A model generated the notes under the pieces. It was not told the origin of the DNA, did not search any database, and was given only the letters and a program-made list of their open reading frames with translations. The translations under genes and the position numbers were made by a program. This document shows, in pieces, positions 9,645 through 18,216 of a stretch of 64,000 bases of DNA. Each line of letters opens with the position of its first letter. Position 1 is the first letter of the stretch. Source of the DNA: Bacteroides eggerthii (GTDB lineage Bacteria > Bacteroidota > Bacteroidia > Bacteroidales > Bacteroidaceae); assembly GCF_025146565.1 (NCBI RefSeq), contig NZ_CP102258.1, positions 868,001 to 932,000 of the forward strand. Direction: 5' to 3'.

Positions 9645-10007
9645 TCATTTGATTAAATACGGCGGATTGGTCGAAGTCTGCAAATCGCTTTCTTTTGTTG
9701 CGATATATTCCTCGATGCGCGATTGACGGCTGCGTTCCATTAATTCGGAGCTGCGTGTCAGGGCGTCGTACTTAATATCTATCAGTTCTTTCTTGAGTTT
9801 GTCTATCTCTATCATTTGTTGCTGACAGGCATAGCGGTTGTGGATGTAGAACAGAATAAGAACCATGATGAGAACAAGCAGTCTGGTCTGGCGGCGGAAG
9901 AAGTCCGTAGCCAGAATGTCGCCGCCGATAATGTTCTTTAGCGAGGTGCGTCTTTTCACTTTTTCACCTTTCTGTCCTTCCTGTTTATAATCTGTTTCGT
10001 TCATCAC
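9645..10007 (-). CDS. ftsL: FtsL-like bitopic division protein
   Basis: A 120-residue protein with a basic, hydrophilic N-terminus of about 45 residues, one transmembrane helix (about 43-57, LLVLIMVLILFYIHN) and a short periplasmic coiled-coil-like segment (QQQMIEIDKLKKELIDIKYD). FtsL proteins are poorly conserved in sequence, so the call rests on size, topology and position between rsmH and ftsI, where FtsL is expected. In the division complex it bridges FtsQ/FtsB-type partners and activates FtsWI. Confidence 0.8.
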   Translation of the reverse strand: MMNETDYKQEGQKGEKVKRRTSLKNIIGGDILATDFFRRQTRLLVLIMVLILFYIHNRYACQQQMIEIDKLKKELIDIKYDALTRSSELMERSRQSRIEEYIATKESDLQTSTNPPYLIK

Positions 10008-10037
10008 CCTATTGCTTTATCACTTTCTCATTTTCAT

Positions 10038-10955
10038 TTATTTCTCAATCTTCTCCGCAATCCTCAGTTTGGCGCTTCTTGAGCGTGGGTTACGTTCTAT
10101 TTCCGTTTCGTCAGGAACGATAACCTTGTTGTTGACCAAGCGGAAAGGCGTCTGTATGTTCCCGAAGAAGTCTTTTTCGGCCTTACCTTCTATGTTCCCG
10201 GTCTTCATAATGTTTTTCACCATGCGGTCTTCCAAAGAATGGTAGGTGATTACCACCAGTCGGCCGCCGGGCTTTAATGCTTCCGTAGCGGCATATAGCA
10301 TCTCTTTCAGCGCTTCCATTTCCCGGTTGACTTCAATGCGCAATGCCTGAAACACTTTTGCGAGTTCTTTCTTTTCTCTTTCCCGTCCGAAGAGGGGCTT
10401 GATGATGTCCAGAAAATCTCCGATCGTACTGATCTGCCGGGTGGCGCGCGCTTTGACTATGACGGATGCCAGCTTGCGGCTGTTCTTTAGTTCCCCGTAC
10501 AAATAGAAGATATCGGCAAGGCGTTCTTCCTCGTAGGTGTTTACAATATCGGCGGCGGTGCATCCGGCGCGTTTGTTCATACGCATATCGAGCATACCGT
10601 CGAAACGGAAAGAAAATCCCCGTTCGCTGTCGTCGAAATGGTGCGACGACACGCCAAGATCGGCGAGTATGGCATCCACTTGCTCAATGCCATGATAGCG
10701 CAGGAAGTTATGCAGATAACGGAAGTTGCTGCGTACAAATGTAAAGTGCGGGTCATTCACAATGTTCTGTTCCGCATCTTCGTCCTGGTCGAACCCCAGC
10801 AGCCTTCCGCCTTCACCCAGCCGGGACAGTATCTCGCGTGAATGGCCTCCTCCGCCGAAGGTCATGTCTACATACGTTCCGTCGGGGCGTATATTCATGC
10901 CGTCAACACTCGGCATCAGCAGTACCGGAATATGATATGTCGTTTCTTCTTTCAT
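10038..10955 (-). CDS. rsmH: RsmH, 16S rRNA (cytosine-1402-N4) methyltransferase
   Basis: Methylates C1402 of 16S rRNA using S-adenosylmethionine. The 305-residue protein opens with the HIPVLL segment and the SAM-binding loop VDMTFGGGGHS at about residues 29-39. Other family motifs are LADLGVSSHHFDDSERGFSFRFDGMLDMRMN (given here only as landmarks L95 to N126) and the C-terminal ITYHSLEDRMVK. It starts 17 bp after the mraZ stop, the standard second place in dcw clusters. Confidence 0.96.
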   Translation of the reverse strand: MKEETTYHIPVLLMPSVDGMNIRPDGTYVDMTFGGGGHSREILSRLGEGGRLLGFDQDEDAEQNIVNDPHFTFVRSNFRYLHNFLRYHGIEQVDAILADLGVSSHHFDDSERGFSFRFDGMLDMRMNKRAGCTAADIVNTYEEERLADIFYLYGELKNSRKLASVIVKARATRQISTIGDFLDIIKPLFGREREKKELAKVFQALRIEVNREMEALKEMLYAATEALKPGGRLVVITYHSLEDRMVKNIMKTGNIEGKAEKDFFGNIQTPFRLVNNKVIVPDETEIERNPRSRSAKLRIAEKIEK

Positions 10956-10972
10956 CGTTCATCGTTAATACG

Positions 10973-11437
10973 TTAATCACTAATCATCCCACTCTCTCCC
11001 AAGATGTCTTGCAAGGCTTCGCTGAATTCTTCGGGGTTCATGAAAGGCTGTTCGGCCTTTTCTTTCGCCCAGATCTCAATCGTGTTGTCCACGCCGATGA
11101 AGCGTACGTCGCTTTGTATGCCTGCCATTTGCAGGTAGCGTTTGGGCAACAGGATGCGTCCGTTCCCGTCGGGAACCATGATTTCAGCATCACTCACAAA
11201 CTGTCGGAAGATTTGTTGGTGTTTCGCATTCCATTTGTTCAGCCGCTGCCGAAGTTGGTTCTGCGTGGCGAACCAGACACTTTCCGGATAGAGCACCAGA
11301 CAGTCTTGGAATACATCTTTACGCAACACGAGCCTTTCCTCGGAGACAGCTTGCAACTGCTTCCGGAAGCCGGCAGGGATAAATACGCGTCCCTTTGCAT
11401 CGGTCTTAGCTTCGATATTGCCTAAAAAACGTATCAT
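10973..11437 (-). CDS. mraZ: MraZ, DNA-binding regulator at the head of the dcw cluster
   Basis: AbrB-fold protein that binds direct repeats in its own promoter and controls the dcw operon. The 154-residue product shows the two tandem SpoVT/AbrB-like halves: an N-terminal copy around DAKGRVFIPAGFRKQL (residues 14-29) and a second around DGNGRILLPKRYL (about 93-105). It is the first gene of the minus-strand operon. Candidate binding boxes lie 43-57 bp upstream of its ATG. Confidence 0.94.
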   Translation of the reverse strand: MIRFLGNIEAKTDAKGRVFIPAGFRKQLQAVSEERLVLRKDVFQDCLVLYPESVWFATQNQLRQRLNKWNAKHQQIFRQFVSDAEIMVPDGNGRILLPKRYLQMAGIQSDVRFIGVDNTIEIWAKEKAEQPFMNPEEFSEALQDILGESGMISD

Positions 11438-11464
11438 TTTTCACCTTATTATAATAAGTGACGG

Positions 11465-11497
11465 TAAAAATACACATTTCCCCACAATTCCCCACAA
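11465..11497 (-). promoter_or_regulatory. mraZ promoter with two TGGGG operator boxes
   Basis: On the minus strand TGGGG occurs at 11494-11490 and again at 11484-11480, a 10-bp repeat. E. coli MraZ is known to bind TGGGN direct repeats with 5-nt spacers, exactly this pattern. A possible -33 TTG (11497-11495) and a -7-like TATTTTTA (11472-11465) flank the boxes, so bound MraZ would sit between promoter elements, consistent with autorepression. The boxes are seen; the promoter elements are weak matches and inferred. Confidence 0.65.
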
Positions 11498-11627
11498 TGT
11501 TTTAACTAAAATCTTACTTAGAAGTTTTCAACAGCTTGTTGATTACTTATTTTGTTGGAAATGAACATGCTGCCAAGGCGCTTTGACCGGTGGGGGAATT
11601 GGGACGGTTGAATCGTTTTTCCGGGAC

Positions 11628-11667
11628 AAAAAAATCCCATGAGGCGAATGGATTTACCTCATGGGAT
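11628..11667 (-). terminator. Intrinsic terminator of the sigma factor gene
   Basis: Perfect 11-bp arms ATCCCATGAGG (11634-11644) and CCTCATGGGAT (11657-11667) with a 12-nt loop. On the minus strand the stem is followed by seven T residues. It lies 29 bp downstream of the sigma factor stop and insulates the dcw operon from it. Confidence 0.9.
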
Positions 11668-11696
11668 GAATTTATGTGGTTTTATGTAGATGCCGA

Positions 11697-12200
11697 TTAA
11701 ACAAAATCCTTCAATTCCTGTTGTAGTTTTTGGCGGGTGAAGAATATGCGGCTCTTTACTGTTCCTAACGGAAGTCCCAGTTTTTCGGCTATCTCGCGGT
11801 ATTTGAAACCGGAAACGTGCATGGAGAACGGGACTTTATATTCGCGTGGCAATGAATTGACAATGCGGTGCATCTCTTTCAGGTCGTATGCGCTTTCCGT
11901 ACTCTCAAAAGCGTTGTCGCGCGGAAGATTCAGATGATAAAGATTGTCTGTCTGGTCTACAAATGTCTGGTCGCGCACCACTTTACGGTAGTTGTTGATA
12001 AAGATGTTGCGCATGATAGTATATATCCAACCTTTGAAATTAGTATCGGGCATGTATTTATCTTCATTATCCAAAGCTTTGAGCGATGTTTCTTGAAGAA
12101 GGTCGTTTGCTTCTTCTCGGTCGGAGGTGAGCTTGTATGCGAAGCGTAATAAGTCGTTTTGAACCCCAACCAGGTCTTTTTTAAATGTAATACTGTTCAT
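11697..12200 (-). CDS. ECF-type RNA polymerase sigma factor
   Basis: A 167-residue sigma-70 family protein with region 2 (about residues 12-80, including DLLQETSLKAL and GWIYTIMRNIFINNYR) and region 4 (about 110-160, a helix-turn-helix ending in YREIAEKLGLPLGTVKSRIFFTRQKL). Regions 1 and 3 are absent, which defines the ECF group. No anti-sigma gene is adjacent on either side, unlike many Bacteroides ECF factors next to FecR or a zinc anti-sigma. The regulon and trigger cannot be read from the sequence. Confidence 0.93.
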   Translation of the reverse strand: MNSITFKKDLVGVQNDLLRFAYKLTSDREEANDLLQETSLKALDNEDKYMPDTNFKGWIYTIMRNIFINNYRKVVRDQTFVDQTDNLYHLNLPRDNAFESTESAYDLKEMHRIVNSLPREYKVPFSMHVSGFKYREIAEKLGLPLGTVKSRIFFTRQKLQQELKDFV

Positions 12201-12304
12201 AATGTGCTTTGTTAAATGATTACTTGTTCGTTTAGCTTTTCAGCTTTGCAAGTTTACGAAAGTTCCGGCTTCCCGGCGGGCGGTTTTCAAGCAATCTTTG
12301 GGGG

Positions 12305-12349
12305 AAAATCTATCAATTGATAGATTTTAGGTGCTATTTGATAGATTTT
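12305..12349. promoter_or_regulatory. 24-bp perfect palindrome plus a half-site in the sigma/acyltransferase divergent region
   Basis: Positions 12305-12328 form a perfect palindrome with half-site TTGATAGATTTT. The same 12-nt half-site recurs at 12338-12349, exactly 21 bp after the first copy at 12317-12328. The site lies just upstream of the glsA-like promoter and behind the divergent sigma factor gene. It looks like a dimer operator with an auxiliary half-site; the protein that binds it is unknown. Confidence 0.6.
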
Positions 12350-12371
12350 GGGTGTAGTTTTCTATCGAATA

Positions 12372-12404
12372 TTTGCATTTAATTAAAAAGATGCGTTAAT
12401 TTTG
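12372..12404 (+). promoter_or_regulatory. Bacteroides-type promoter for the acyltransferase pair
   Basis: TTTG at 12372-12375 is followed after 21 bp by TAATTTTG at 12397-12404, matching the Bacteroides -33/-7 consensus (TTTG, TAnnTTTG). Transcription would begin near 12411. This puts the TTG codon at 12402 inside the promoter and supports the ATG at 12429 as the true start. Confidence 0.7.
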
Positions 12405-12428
12405 CGCAATCATTTCATCATAAGAAGA

Positions 12429-13247
12429 ATGGCTGACGACTCTTTATTTTTGATTGACATTGATCGGATTCTTCGGGAAAAAGCTCCGAAGCATGTAAAG
12501 TATATCCCTAAGTTTGTCGTGTCTTACTTGAAGCGCATCGTTCATCAGGATGAATTGAATGTTTTTCTGAAAGAGTCGAAAGATAAGGTAGGGGTGGAAT
12601 TCTTGCAGGCTTGTCTGGAGTTTCTGGATGCCAAGCTAATAGTGAAAGGTGAGGAGAACCTGCCTAAAGACGGTCTTTACACATTTGTTTCCAATCATCC
12701 TTTGGGCGGTCAGGACGGAGTGGCATTGGGCTATGTGCTTGGAACCTACTACGGTGGAAAGGTGAAATACATGGTCAATGACCTGCTTATGAACCTGCAT
12801 GGCCTGGCTCCCCTCTGTATCCCTATTAATAAGACCGGTAAGCAGGCCAAGGATTTTCCGAAAATGGTAGAGGCCGGGTTCGCGTCGGACGATCAGCTTA
12901 TCATGTTTCCCGCCGGGCTTTGTTCGCGCCGCCAGAATGGCGTCATCCGCGATTTGGATTGGAAAAAGGCGTTTATAGTGAAGAGTGTGGAGGCGCATCG
13001 TGATGTGGTGCCTATCCATTTTGAAGGACGTAATTCCAATTTCTTTTACAACTTGGCAAACCTCTGTAAAGTGTTGGGCATCAAGTTTAATATTGCTATG
13101 CTTTATCTGGCGGATGAGATGTTGAAGAACCGCCATAAAACATTTACCATTACAATAGGCAAGCCCATTCCCTGGCAAACATTCGATAAGACGAAGACAC
13201 CTGCCCAATGGGCCCAGTATGTAAAAGATATCGTGTATAAATTATAA
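12429..13247 (+). CDS. glsA: PlsC-like O-acyltransferase, probable glycine-lipid synthesis GlsA
   Basis: A 272-residue lysophospholipid acyltransferase-family protein. The acyl-acceptor block reads NHPLGGQDG at about residue 86, so histidine and aspartate are five residues apart rather than the usual four of HX4D. A second block FPAGLCSRR (about 160) matches the phosphate-binding motif of PlsC-like enzymes. The next gene encodes a GNAT/hemolysin-type N-acyltransferase. In Bacteroides thetaiotaomicron such an O-/N-acyltransferase pair (glsA/glsB) makes glycine lipids, and that is my inferred role. A general 1-acylglycerol-phosphate acyltransferase is the alternative. I chose the ATG at 12429 because an upstream TTG lies within the promoter. 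Confidence 0.75.
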   Translation: MADDSLFLIDIDRILREKAPKHVKYIPKFVVSYLKRIVHQDELNVFLKESKDKVGVEFLQACLEFLDAKLIVKGEENLPKDGLYTFVSNHPLGGQDGVALGYVLGTYYGGKVKYMVNDLLMNLHGLAPLCIPINKTGKQAKDFPKMVEAGFASDDQLIMFPAGLCSRRQNGVIRDLDWKKAFIVKSVEAHRDVVPIHFEGRNSNFFYNLANLCKVLGIKFNIAMLYLADEMLKNRHKTFTITIGKPIPWQTFDKTKTPAQWAQYVKDIVYKL

Positions 13248-13325
13248 ATTGAAAATTAAAATAGAAGACCGGGAGTTGATACGGAGGACATTTATTCTCA
13301 ACTCTCAATTCTCAATTAAAGTAAT

Positions 13326-14312
13326 ATGGAAGATATAATTGCACCGATCAGCAAAGAATTGCTGAAAGCGGAGTTGACGGAAGACAAACGCTTGCGCATG
13401 ACGAACAAGAGTAATAATCAGATATACATTATTACTGCTCAGGATTCACCCAATACGATGAAAGAAATCGGGCGTCTGCGTGAAATTGCATTTCGGGCTG
13501 CCGGTGGCGGAACGGGCATGTCGATGGATATTGATGAATACGATATCATGGACAATCCCTATAAGCAGTTGATTGTCTGGAATCCGGAAGCAGAGGAGAT
13601 ATTAGGCGGTTACCGTTATATTCTCGGTACGGATGTACGTTTCGACGAGCATGGTGCACCGATTCTGGCTACTGCACACATGTTTAACTTCTCCGATAAG
13701 TTTCTGAAGGAATATCTTCCCACTACCATTGAGTTGGGGCGTTCGTTCGTAACGCTCGAATATCAGTCCACCCGCCGCGACAGCAAAGGCCTGTTTGCGC
13801 TGGATAATCTGTGGGACGGCTTGGGTGCGTTAACGGTGGTTATGCCCAATGTGAAATATTTCTTCGGAAAGGTCACCATGTATCCCAGCTATATACGCAA
13901 AGGGCGTGACATGATCCTTTATTTCCTGAAGAAGCATTTTGCGGACAAAGACAGCCTGATTACTCCGATGAAACCGCTGCAATTGGAAGCTGACGAGAAG
14001 GAACTGGCAGCTTTGTTCTGTAAGGATACATTTAAGGAAGATTACAAGATCCTTAATGGTGAGGTGCGTAAATTGGGGTATAACATCCCGCCATTGGTAA
14101 ATGCATATATGAGCCTTAGCCCGACCATGCGTATGTTCGGTACGGCTATTAATTACGGTTTCGGTGATGTGGAAGAAACCGGTATTTTAATCGCCGTTGA
14201 TGAGATTCTGGCAGAGAAGCGCATCCGGCATATACAGTCGTTTATAGAGAACGAGCCGGATGCATGTAATCTGACTTCCGGGGCGAATAAGATATTCTTT
14301 CCGAGCAGATAA
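13326..14312 (+). CDS. glsB: GNAT/hemolysin-family N-acyltransferase, probable GlsB
   Basis: A 328-residue COG3176-type protein of the OlsB/hemolysin acyltransferase family. The centre carries the family landmarks REIAFRAAGGGTG (about 52-64), DNPYKQLIVWN, the GGYRYILGTD strand and ELGRSFV (about 138-144). Enzymes of this type move an acyl chain from acyl carrier protein onto the amine of an amino acid. It follows the PlsC-like gene after a 78-bp gap. Together they fit N-acylation then O-acylation of glycine lipids known in Bacteroides. Ornithine or other amino acids as acceptor cannot be excluded from sequence. Confidence 0.75.
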   Translation: MEDIIAPISKELLKAELTEDKRLRMTNKSNNQIYIITAQDSPNTMKEIGRLREIAFRAAGGGTGMSMDIDEYDIMDNPYKQLIVWNPEAEEILGGYRYILGTDVRFDEHGAPILATAHMFNFSDKFLKEYLPTTIELGRSFVTLEYQSTRRDSKGLFALDNLWDGLGALTVVMPNVKYFFGKVTMYPSYIRKGRDMILYFLKKHFADKDSLITPMKPLQLEADEKELAALFCKDTFKEDYKILNGEVRKLGYNIPPLVNAYMSLSPTMRMFGTAINYGFGDVEETGILIAVDEILAEKRIRHIQSFIENEPDACNLTSGANKIFFPSR

Positions 14313-14319
14313 CCGCATT

Positions 14320-15663
14320 TTATACTGCCGGCAGACTGTTTCCGTTGATTTTCCGGTAGAGGTCGAGCGCAAAGACGTCCGTCATGCCTGAGATATAGTC
14401 TAATACCGCCTGTATTCTTTCATACAGCGCGGTTGCTTTCATGTTATATTGGCCGGATACGCGGTTGATGAGCAACTGCGAATATGTTTTTTCCGGTGAG
14501 CACACTGCATCGATCATCAGCTCAAGCAGGGTGCTGATGATGCGGAAACCGGCAAGTTCTATGTCCAGTACGTCGCGTGAGCGGTAGATTTTCTTGAAAG
14601 AGACCTCGGCGCAGTGCTTGTAGGCAGCAGCAGGCCGTTCCGAAATATGCTTGATGAGGCTGCCTTCAAATTCTCCTTCTAAAATCCGGGCTTCATTATT
14701 GAGGAACGCTTGGGTGCATTCGCCGATGAGCAGTCCGATGACAGACGAGCGCAGATAGGCTATCTGTTCGTTGGTGTCGCTTACAATCTTGAAAGTGTCG
14801 AGTATGTGTGCCTTGCGTTCGTCGGGGAAGTAGGACAATAGCAGTTCCTGTGTTTCCTGCGTAGTTAGGATTTTCAGTTTATGCGCATCTTCAATGTCCA
14901 TCATCTGGTAGCAGATATCATCTGCCGCCTCCACCAGATAAACGAGCGGGTGGCGGGCATACTTCAGCGGAGAGTCGTTCAGCTTCTTCATGCCCAGTTC
15001 TTCGGCTATCCGCCGGAAGCTGTTTTCTTCGGTTGTGAAGAATCCGAACTTGGACTTTTCTCCGGCCAAACTCGATGAAAAGGGATATTTTACGATACTG
15101 GCAAGTGTGGAATAGGTCAGGACGAAGCCGCCTTTGCGACGTCCTTCAAACCGGTGGGTAAGCAGGCGGAAGGCATTTGCATTTCCTTCAAAGTGTGTCA
15201 GGTCTTCCCATTGCGCCGGGGTCAGCTGTTCTCCGTTGGGCTGTTTTTCTTTCAATGCCATGCCCTTTCCTTCCGAAAAGAAGGTGGAGATGGCGCGTTC
15301 GCCGGAGTGGCCGAAGGGTGGATTTCCCAGGTCATGGGCGAGGCAGGCGGCGGAAACGATAGAGCCGATTTCCGGCAGGTAGGAGCTTTGCAGGTCGGGA
15401 CGGCGCTCAAGGATGGCTTTGGCTACATCATTGCCCAACGAACGGCCCACACAGGATACCTCCAGACTATGTGTCAGCCGGTTGTGGACAAATATGCTTC
15501 CGGGCAGGGGGAACACTTGCGTTTTGTTCTGCAATCTCCGGAAAGGGGCGGAGAAGATAAGGCGGTCGTAATCCCGCTGAAATTCGGAACGGTTCTCGTG
15601 GCGTTCTTTGTGAAATTCTTCCAGGCCGAATCGCTTGGCAGATATGAGGGTATTCCAGTCCAT
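14320..15663 (-). CDS. dgt: dGTP triphosphohydrolase-like HD-domain protein
   Basis: Hydrolyses dGTP (or other dNTPs) to the nucleoside and triphosphate. The 447-residue protein has the HD-domain metal ligands: H65 in NRLTHSLEVS, H110-D111 in CLAHDLGNPPFGHSGE, and a later aspartate in LVEAADDICY. The early GSIFVHNRLTHSLE block is typical of dGTPase. It converges on glsB with a 7-bp gap. Its neighbour dut, divergent on the other side, also cleans the nucleotide pool. Confidence 0.9.
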   Translation of the reverse strand: MDWNTLISAKRFGLEEFHKERHENRSEFQRDYDRLIFSAPFRRLQNKTQVFPLPGSIFVHNRLTHSLEVSCVGRSLGNDVAKAILERRPDLQSSYLPEIGSIVSAACLAHDLGNPPFGHSGERAISTFFSEGKGMALKEKQPNGEQLTPAQWEDLTHFEGNANAFRLLTHRFEGRRKGGFVLTYSTLASIVKYPFSSSLAGEKSKFGFFTTEENSFRRIAEELGMKKLNDSPLKYARHPLVYLVEAADDICYQMMDIEDAHKLKILTTQETQELLLSYFPDERKAHILDTFKIVSDTNEQIAYLRSSVIGLLIGECTQAFLNNEARILEGEFEGSLIKHISERPAAAYKHCAEVSFKKIYRSRDVLDIELAGFRIISTLLELMIDAVCSPEKTYSQLLINRVSGQYNMKATALYERIQAVLDYISGMTDVFALDLYRKINGNSLPAV

Positions 15664-15905
15664 GACGATAATTATATTAATTGGTGATGTGAGCCACTTG
15701 TCGGGTTATAGCTCATTTCTTTCCGGTAATGAGTCCGGTCCGACTCCTGATTCGCATTAATAACAGATTATTTAACTGCAAATGTATCATTATTTTGCTT
15801 CAAAATCACTATTTTCGCCCTCTATAATGAAAGAAGCCCTGTTGTAGAGTAGACTTAGCAGGTCTTTTTTGTAATAGTAATCTTAATTAATCCGTAATTA
15901 ACGCC

Positions 15906-16337
15906 ATGACTGTCCAAATTATAAATAAGTCAAAACATCCGTTGCCTGCGTATGCCACCGAGCTGTCTGCCGGAATGGATATTCGTGCCAATCTTTCCGA
16001 GCCGATGGTGCTGGAACCGTTGCAGCGCTGCTTGGTTCCTACCGGCCTGTATATTGCTTTGCCCGCAGGGTTTGAGGCGCAAATCCGTCCCCGTAGCGGG
16101 TTGGCCATCAAGAAAGGAATTTCGGTGCTCAACTCTCCGGGTACCATCGACGCCGACTATCGCGGTGAGATTTGTATTATCCTCGTGAACCTTTCTTCGG
16201 AAAGATTTGTGATTGAGGATGGAGAGCGGATAGCCCAAATGGTAATAGCCCGTCATGAGCAAGCCGTATGGCAGGAAGTGGATGTGCTGGACGAAACGGA
16301 GCGCGGTTCCGGCGGCTTTGGGCATACGGGCGTGTAG
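15906..16337 (+). CDS. dut: dUTPase
   Basis: Trimeric enzyme that converts dUTP to dUMP and pyrophosphate. All five dUTPase motifs are present in the 143-residue protein: AGMDI (about 20-24), PRSGLA (about 61-66), the [13 protein letters not shown] block (about 77-89), GERIAQMV (about 113-120) and the glycine-rich tail [10 protein letters not shown]. Length is typical. It is followed after 76 bp by the TPR lipoprotein gene. Confidence 0.97.
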   Translation: MTVQIINKSKHPLPAYATELSAGMDIRANLSEPMVLEPLQRCLVPTGLYIALPAGFEAQIRPRSGLAIKKGISVLNSPGTIDADYRGEICIILVNLSSERFVIEDGERIAQMVIARHEQAVWQEVDVLDETERGSGGFGHTGV

Positions 16338-16413
16338 TTGGTGATGAGTTATAAGTGATTAATGATTGGTGATTAACGGAAGTTTACTTATACCATCTGA
16401 TTTTACATAGATA

Positions 16414-18177
16414 ATGAGCATATTCAAGAACAAGAAAACAGGACTATTTTTATTGGTGGCAGGCTTCTTGCTTGTTTCCTGCGGGACGTCCCGTAAGCAG
16501 GCAAAGGCATTATCGGCAAAGCCTGTGGCCGAACTCACTCCGGAGCAGCAGCGCAAGTACGATTATTTTTTTCTGGAAGCATCCCGCCTGAAGATACAAA
16601 AAGATTATGACGCGGCTTTCGACTTGCTGCAGCACTGCCTGACAATCAATCCGAATGCTTCGTCGGCTCTGTATGAGCTGGCGCAATATTATCTGTTCCT
16701 GAAACAAGCGCCTCAGGGACAGGCGGCGTTGGAGAAGGCGGTGGAAAATGATCCGGATAATTACTGGTACAGTCAAGGGTTGGCGAACCTCTACCAGCAG
16801 CAGGATGAAAAGGAGAAGGCGGTGCGGTTGCTGGAAGATATGTCTGTACGTTTCACCGACAAACTGGATCCTCTATATGCCCTGTTGGATATTTACAATC
16901 GGCAGGAGCAATACGATAAGGTGATTGCCACGCTGAACCGGATTGAAGGGAAGATGGGCAAAAGTGAGCAGTTGAGTATGGAGAAGTTCCGTATTTACCT
17001 GCAAATGAAAGACAATAAGAATGCTTTCCATGAGATAGAGAGCTTGGTTGCGGAGTATCCGATGGACACCCGCTATCAGGTTGTGCTGGGTGATGTCTAT
17101 ATGCAGAACGGGAAGAAAGACGAAGCATACGGCATATACCGTAAGGTATTGGATGCAGAGCCGGATAACGCAATGGCTATGTATTCGCTTGCCTCCTATT
17201 ATGAAGCCACCGGGCAGAAAGAGCTCTATCAGCGGCAGTTGGACACATTGCTGCTCAACAAGAAAGTGCCTTCGGAAACGAAGATGAATGTAATGCGGCA
17301 GTTTGTGGTGCAGAATGAGCAGGACGGCAGGGACAGTACGCGGGTCATCAGCCTTTTCGACCGTATTCTGGAACAAGAGCCGGACGATGCCGGGATACCG
17401 ATGTTGTATGCCCAGTACCTCCTTTCCAAGGGGATGAACAAGGAAGCGTTGCCCGTATTGCGCCGGGTGTTGGCAATCGACCCCACCAATACGGCTGCCC
17501 GTATGATGTTGTTGGGTGAGGCTGTCAAGAAAGAAAATTACGGTGACGTCATTGAGCTGTGCGAAGCAGGCGTTGAGACCAATCCTGAAATGCTGGAGTT
17601 TTATTTCTATTTGGCCATTGCCTATAATCAGGCCGAACGGACCGATGATGTGATTGCGGTCTGCCGGAAAGCGTTGTCGCACACCACAGACGAGAGCAAG
17701 AAAGAGGTTGTTTCGGACTTCTATTCCATTTTGGGCGATGCCTACCATACGAAAGATTTGAATACGGAAGCCTATGCCGCTTATGATTCGGCATTGGTGT
17801 ACAACCCCTCCAATATCGGTGCGTTGAACAACTACGCTTATTACCTGTCCGTCGAGCGCCGCAATCTGGATAAAGCGGAGGAGATGAGCTATAAGACGGT
17901 GAAGGCCGAACCCGATAACGCCACTTATCTGGACACCTACGCTTGGATTCTGTTCGAGAAAGGCAATTATGCCGAAGCCCGCCTGTATATAGACGACGCC
18001 ATGAAGAATGACGGCGGCAAGAGCGACGTAATTGTGGAACACTGTGGCGACATCTATTATATGACGGGTGATGTGGACAAAGCTTTGGAATACTGGAAGC
18101 AGGCATTGGAGATAGGCAGCAAGTCCAAAACCCTGAAGCAGAAGATTCGGCAAAAGAAGTATATCGGTGATAAGTAA
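16414..18177 (+). CDS. TPR-repeat lipoprotein
   Basis: A 587-residue protein with a lipoprotein signal (FLLVAGFLLVSC, cysteine about residue 23) and then almost only tetratricopeptide repeats up to the C-terminus (for example ALYELAQYYLFLKQ, GALNNYAYYLSVERRNLDKAEEM). It is predicted to be an outer membrane-anchored scaffold in the periplasm. It heads a three-gene run with a DUF4292 lipoprotein and an EnvC-like activator, which suggests a joint envelope or cell-separation role. The exact function is not known from sequence. Confidence 0.85.
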   Translation: MSIFKNKKTGLFLLVAGFLLVSCGTSRKQAKALSAKPVAELTPEQQRKYDYFFLEASRLKIQKDYDAAFDLLQHCLTINPNASSALYELAQYYLFLKQAPQGQAALEKAVENDPDNYWYSQGLANLYQQQDEKEKAVRLLEDMSVRFTDKLDPLYALLDIYNRQEQYDKVIATLNRIEGKMGKSEQLSMEKFRIYLQMKDNKNAFHEIESLVAEYPMDTRYQVVLGDVYMQNGKKDEAYGIYRKVLDAEPDNAMAMYSLASYYEATGQKELYQRQLDTLLLNKKVPSETKMNVMRQFVVQNEQDGRDSTRVISLFDRILEQEPDDAGIPMLYAQYLLSKGMNKEALPVLRRVLAIDPTNTAARMMLLGEAVKKENYGDVIELCEAGVETNPEMLEFYFYLAIAYNQAERTDDVIAVCRKALSHTTDESKKEVVSDFYSILGDAYHTKDLNTEAYAAYDSALVYNPSNIGALNNYAYYLSVERRNLDKAEEMSYKTVKAEPDNATYLDTYAWILFEKGNYAEARLYIDDAMKNDGGKSDVIVEHCGDIYYMTGDVDKALEYWKQALEIGSKSKTLKQKIRQKKYIGDK

Positions 18178-18216
18178 CGACGTATATGTCGGTGACCAAT
18201 AAAAAGTGATAAGACG

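Noticed and set aside
12402..12428. Extended N-terminus of the PlsC-like protein from a TTG codon at 12402
   Set aside because: The TTG lies inside the predicted -7 element TAATTTTG, so it cannot be translated from that promoter; the ATG at 12429 is used.
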